Assembly (NCBI RefSeq): GCF_025698545.1
Contig: NC_068569.1
Coordinates: 1,240,001 to 1,304,000, forward strand
Length of the DNA stretch: 64,000 nt
Source of the DNA: Gossypium raimondii
Lineage: Eukaryota > Streptophyta > Magnoliopsida > Malvales > Malvaceae
Reading direction: 5' to 3'
Numbering within the stretch: position 1 is the stretch's first letter; the number at the start of each line of letters is the position of its first letter. Position numbers and translations under genes: made by a program. The notes under the pieces were generated by a model. The model made no database searches, was not told the DNA's origin, and saw only the letters and a list, made by a program, of their open reading frames with translations. Positions 63,276-64,000 of the stretch are shown one piece after another.

Positions 63276-64000
63276 ATGGAGCTGCAACTGGGACTCGCTC
63301 TTCCACCTCCTCCTTTAATTCCCATCGAAACCTTCGACCTAAACAGCTATGGTAATTACGAGACTAGAGAGGCTTTGGGTTCCAATGCTTTGAGTTGGCC
63401 TCTGCTAAAACTAGGACCAGCTGACAATGACATTAACAACATCCACCACCACAACAGCAGCAGCAGTAGCTCTCGCGGCGGCGGAGCTGGCTGCAAAAAT
63501 CGCAGCTTTGATGAAGCACCATTCTTCGATGAGAAGAGAAATGTTCCCAAAACGCTGCATCTTTTGCTTTGGACTAACCAACCAAATGATGAAGACGACG
63601 ACCCTAGCAATGTCCTCCACGAAAATTCTTCTTCTGCCATTTTCAAGTCCTTCACTTTCTCCCTTTCTTTGTTTCTGTGTTCGGATTTTTGTCATTCATG
63701 GGGTATTTGTGTATATATATGAAATCATTTGGTTTAATATATAGGAATGGTGGAGAGGGTTTAGTGGGGTGGCCGCCGGTGAAAACCTGGAGGAAGAAGG
63801 TACATCACCAAATTCCCAACGGCGGAGCTGAAAACAATCGCTTGCTGGCGGTAGAGAATGGCATTGGTGGTAGGGCTTCAAAATCCACGTACGTGAAAGT
63901 AAAAATGGAAGGAGTTCCAATTGCTAGGAAAATTGACCTTAGCGTCCACCATTCCTTTGAAGGGCTTACGAACACCTTGATGAGAATGTTCGGCATATGT
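63276..64000 (+). CDS. Aux/IAA transcriptional repressor, IAA29-like (partial)
   Basis: Two exons are visible, 63276-63646 and 63745-64000, and the gene runs off the right edge; 209 residues are seen. Residues 3-9 (LQLGLAL) are the LxLxL EAR repression motif. Residues 132-136 (GWPPV, codons from 63767) are the degron core bound by TIR1/AFB receptors with auxin, followed by KTWRKK. The PB1 dimerisation domain starts with STYVKVKMEGVPIARKIDLS and continues HHSFEGLTNTLMRMFGIC. The MELQLG start and GWPPVKT degron recall IAA29. Such proteins bind ARF factors in the nucleus and recruit TOPLESS. The intron 1 donor is weak (TTCAA|GTCCTT). A second candidate at 63676 would leave only a 68-nt intron. 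Met 63276 is chosen because the EAR motif sits at the N-terminus in the family; an in-frame Met at 63027 would add 83 unrelated residues. Confidence 0.92.

Overview
This window looks like AT-rich nuclear DNA of a dicot plant. It most resembles cotton (Gossypium, Malvaceae). The evidence is intron-rich genes with GT..AG junctions, plant-only protein families, and many copies of short inverted-repeat elements carrying 'tttagtccctatactttt'-type termini, which I associate with Gossypium intergenic DNA. The genus call is an inference from repeat style and is not proven here.

Seven protein genes and one microRNA gene can be supported. From left to right they are: a single-exon hybrid proline-rich cell-wall protein (7191-7775, +); SNAP43, the SNAPC1-like subunit of the snRNA-activating complex (12253-10443, -, seven coding exons, 287 aa); a CUE-domain ubiquitin-binding protein (18690-15778, -, five exons, 266 aa); a receptor-like cytoplasmic kinase of subfamily VII (28834-30533, +, six exons, 429 aa); a MIR171 hairpin (34380-34237, -) with its own TATA box; a UGNT1-like nucleotide-sugar transporter (45353-39428, -, ten exons, 339 aa); a TBC1D15-type Rab GTPase-activating protein (49744-58168, +, fifteen exons, 657 aa); and the first two exons of an IAA29-like Aux/IAA repressor (63276 to the window edge, +). 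I rebuilt every multi-exon gene by hand from splice sites. All complete coding sequences close in frame with a multiple-of-three total.

The intergenic space is dominated by decayed mobile DNA. A 5.6-kb element with PIF/Harbinger-type ends and a TTA duplication (20053-25627) carries what look like captured exons of an unidentified gene. One of these exons is split by a 2.7-kb LTR with a CACTG duplication. A 1.7-kb hAT-like element (12813-14550) has an 8-bp target duplication, and the probable first non-coding exon of SNAP43 lies inside it. Also present are a GC-rich 307-bp MITE in the RLCK 3' flank, a 5'-truncated tRNA-type SINE with a 15-bp duplication, two LINE tails recognisable by RNase H remnants, and several AT-rich MITE-like inverted repeats.

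The genes do not form a functional cluster. They are ordinary, independently transcribed plant genes of transcription (SNAP43), signalling (RLCK, Aux/IAA, miR171), membrane trafficking and glycosylation (TBC protein, nucleotide-sugar transporter), ubiquitin binding and cell wall. I found no new multi-gene system. The most informative non-obvious features are the MIR171 locus and the exon-carrying Harbinger-type element.
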